From: a bacterium
Lineage (GTDB): Bacteria > Cyanobacteriota > Vampirovibrionia > Gastranaerophilales > Gastranaerophilaceae
Assembly (NCBI GenBank): GCA_024408905.1
Contig: JAKSUP010000072.1
Location: forward strand, 1 to 7,044
Direction: 5' to 3'
Length of the DNA stretch: 7,044 nucleotides
Every line of letters starts with the position of its first letter. Position 1 is the first letter of the stretch. The notes under the pieces were generated by a model. It was not told where the DNA came from. It saw nothing but the letters and a program-made list of their open reading frames with translations, and searched no databases. Positions 6,150 to 7,044 of this stretch are shown here, piece by piece. The translations under genes were made by a program, and so were the position numbers.

Positions 6150-7043
6150 TTAATTGTAATAATCTCTTAAACTAGGACGTTTAGAGTCGTAATCTTCCCT
6201 TAGGGTATTTGTTTTTGTGCGTTCAATATCATATAGATAATCTTGCGTATAATTTATTTCTTTTATAGGATTTTCCTTCACTGTTTTTTCTTTAACAACG
6301 GGGTTAAATATAGTTTCTTTTATTGATTTAGTTTCATTAGTTTTTGTATTTTTAACTTTATTTGTTGTAGGAGAGAGGTTTTCTTTAATATCATTAACCT
6401 TATCTGTAACAGGTGTAGCCTTAACATTAAGCTGTGCCTCAGGTTCTATCCAACCTTTTTCTTCTTGTTCTTGTAATTTTTTAAGTCGTTTTTCTTCAGT
6501 ACGTTTCTTGTGTTCTTCTATTTTTTGCTTTAAGGTTTCTTTTCTCGAATTCATTCTGGCTTTTTTGATATCATATTCTTTGTGCATTTCTTTTCCGATA
6601 TGACGATATTTTTTAGTAAATACGTTATCAATGTTACTTATGTCATAATCAATTTTCTTAGATTCTGACGCAAGTTCTTCGGCAGAAAGAGTATTTTGTT
6701 GAACAGCTTGTGCGATTTGTGGGCATAAATATCTTGAATAATCCCTTATTTTCTGTAATTGTTCGGTTTGTGGTGATTGTCCACGTGTCATTATACGGTT
6801 TTCACAAGTGCTGATTGTTTTATAATATGTGTTTGACCAAGTTTTCGTATTAGTCTTTGTGTCAATTAAAACTGCATAAGTTGATATTTTATAAGCAGGA
6901 TCAACAACAGTAGCTCCTGCAATATTTAAGAAATCCCAAACGGTTCTTCTTAAAATATAATTTTCTGAATCAATATAAGTTGTTAATAAAAGAACATATC
7001 TTGAACCGGTTTTATTTGCTAATTTTTTAACTGATGCATAATC
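6150..7043 (-). CDS. C-terminal part of a LpoB/CsgG-like envelope protein, cut by the right edge
   Basis: The frame is open from the right edge to the TAA at 6152-6150, 297 residues; the ATG at 6791 is internal, because the codons before it continue the same protein. Visible residues 14-77 look like a beta-rich domain (RYVLLLTTYID, WDFLNIAGATVVDPAYK, TYAVLIDTKTNTKTWSNTYYK). The pattern of a hydrophobic strand, VVDP, then AVLID...W...Y resembles periplasmic CsgG/LpoB-type lipoprotein domains. That is a pattern-level guess without a key catalytic residue to confirm it. A helix follows at about 95-120 (EQLQKIRDYSRYLCPQIAQAV), then a Lys/Glu-rich, probably coiled-coil helix at about 150-200, and a low-complexity Lys/Thr/Asn tail ending RDYYN. 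Any signal peptide would be outside the window. The gene is transcribed in the same direction as the HAD gene, 63 bases upstream of it. Confidence 0.7.
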   Translation of the reverse strand, partial: DYASVKKLANKTGSRYVLLLTTYIDSENYILRRTVWDFLNIAGATVVDPAYKISTYAVLIDTKTNTKTWSNTYYKTISTCENRIMTRGQSPQTEQLQKIRDYSRYLCPQIAQAVQQNTLSAEELASESKKIDYDISNIDNVFTKKYRHIGKEMHKEYDIKKARMNSRKETLKQKIEEHKKRTEEKRLKKLQEQEEKGWIEPEAQLNVKATPVTDKVNDIKENLSPTTNKVKNTKTNETKSIKETIFNPVVKEKTVKENPIKEINYTQDYLYDIERTKTNTLREDYDSKRPSLRDYYN

Positions 7044-7044
7044 T

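Noticed and set aside
6150..6791. A complete 213-residue gene starting at the ATG at 6791
   Set aside because: The same frame is open and protein-like to the right edge and the ATG has no ribosome site, so it is an internal Met.
1..7044. tRNA, rRNA, riboswitch, CRISPR array, insertion sequence or att site
   Set aside because: I saw no cloverleaf, spaced repeats, transposase motifs or terminal inverted repeats on either strand.

Overview
The window looks like AT-rich bacterial chromosome. Most of it is low in GC; the first ~470 bases are visibly richer. Genes are closely packed, start mostly at ATG with strong AGGAG-type ribosome sites, and show sigma70-like TATAAT boxes. The lipoproteins, an NDP-forming acetyl-CoA synthetase and a HAD protein whose N-terminus carries an 'INFKA' motif suggest a gut, fermentative, Gram-negative-type organism. 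My best guess is a Gastranaerophilales/Melainabacteria relative (non-photosynthetic Cyanobacteriota). That guess rests on recalled resemblance, not on a marker gene.

Layout, left to right. (1) Bases 3-470: the 3' part of a plus-strand gene of unknown function, entering from the left edge through a 19-A tract, with higher GC than the rest. (2) Bases 424-703: two tiny minus-strand genes, the first apparently frameshifted and the second apparently truncated, sitting at the compositional boundary. (3) Bases 769-1653, minus: an LppM/DUF3153-like lipoprotein with a C-terminal membrane helix. It is divergent from (4) bases 1757-2233, plus: a small integral-membrane methyltransferase of the isoprenylcysteine/phospholipid methyltransferase type. 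(5) A bidirectional hairpin terminator at 2245-2274 separates it from (6) bases 2300-4459, minus: a fused alpha-beta NDP-forming acetate/acyl-CoA ligase with an unusual cysteine-rich tail. (7) Bases 4563-6086, minus: a HAD-family hydrolase with an Asn-rich linker and a C-terminal membrane anchor. (8) Bases 6150-7043, minus: the C-terminal ~297 codons of a gene that continues past the right edge. It has an LpoB/CsgG-like beta-rich segment followed by a highly charged helix.

The genes do not form one obvious pathway. The clearest metabolic role is energy conservation: the NDP-forming acyl-CoA synthetase makes ATP from acetyl-CoA and releases acetate during fermentation. Three or four of the other products are predicted to sit in or on the envelope. 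I do not see a defence system, mobile element, CRISPR array or RNA gene. The most notable points are the damaged small-gene pair at the composition break, the Cys-rich tail on the synthetase, and the tail-anchored HAD protein.
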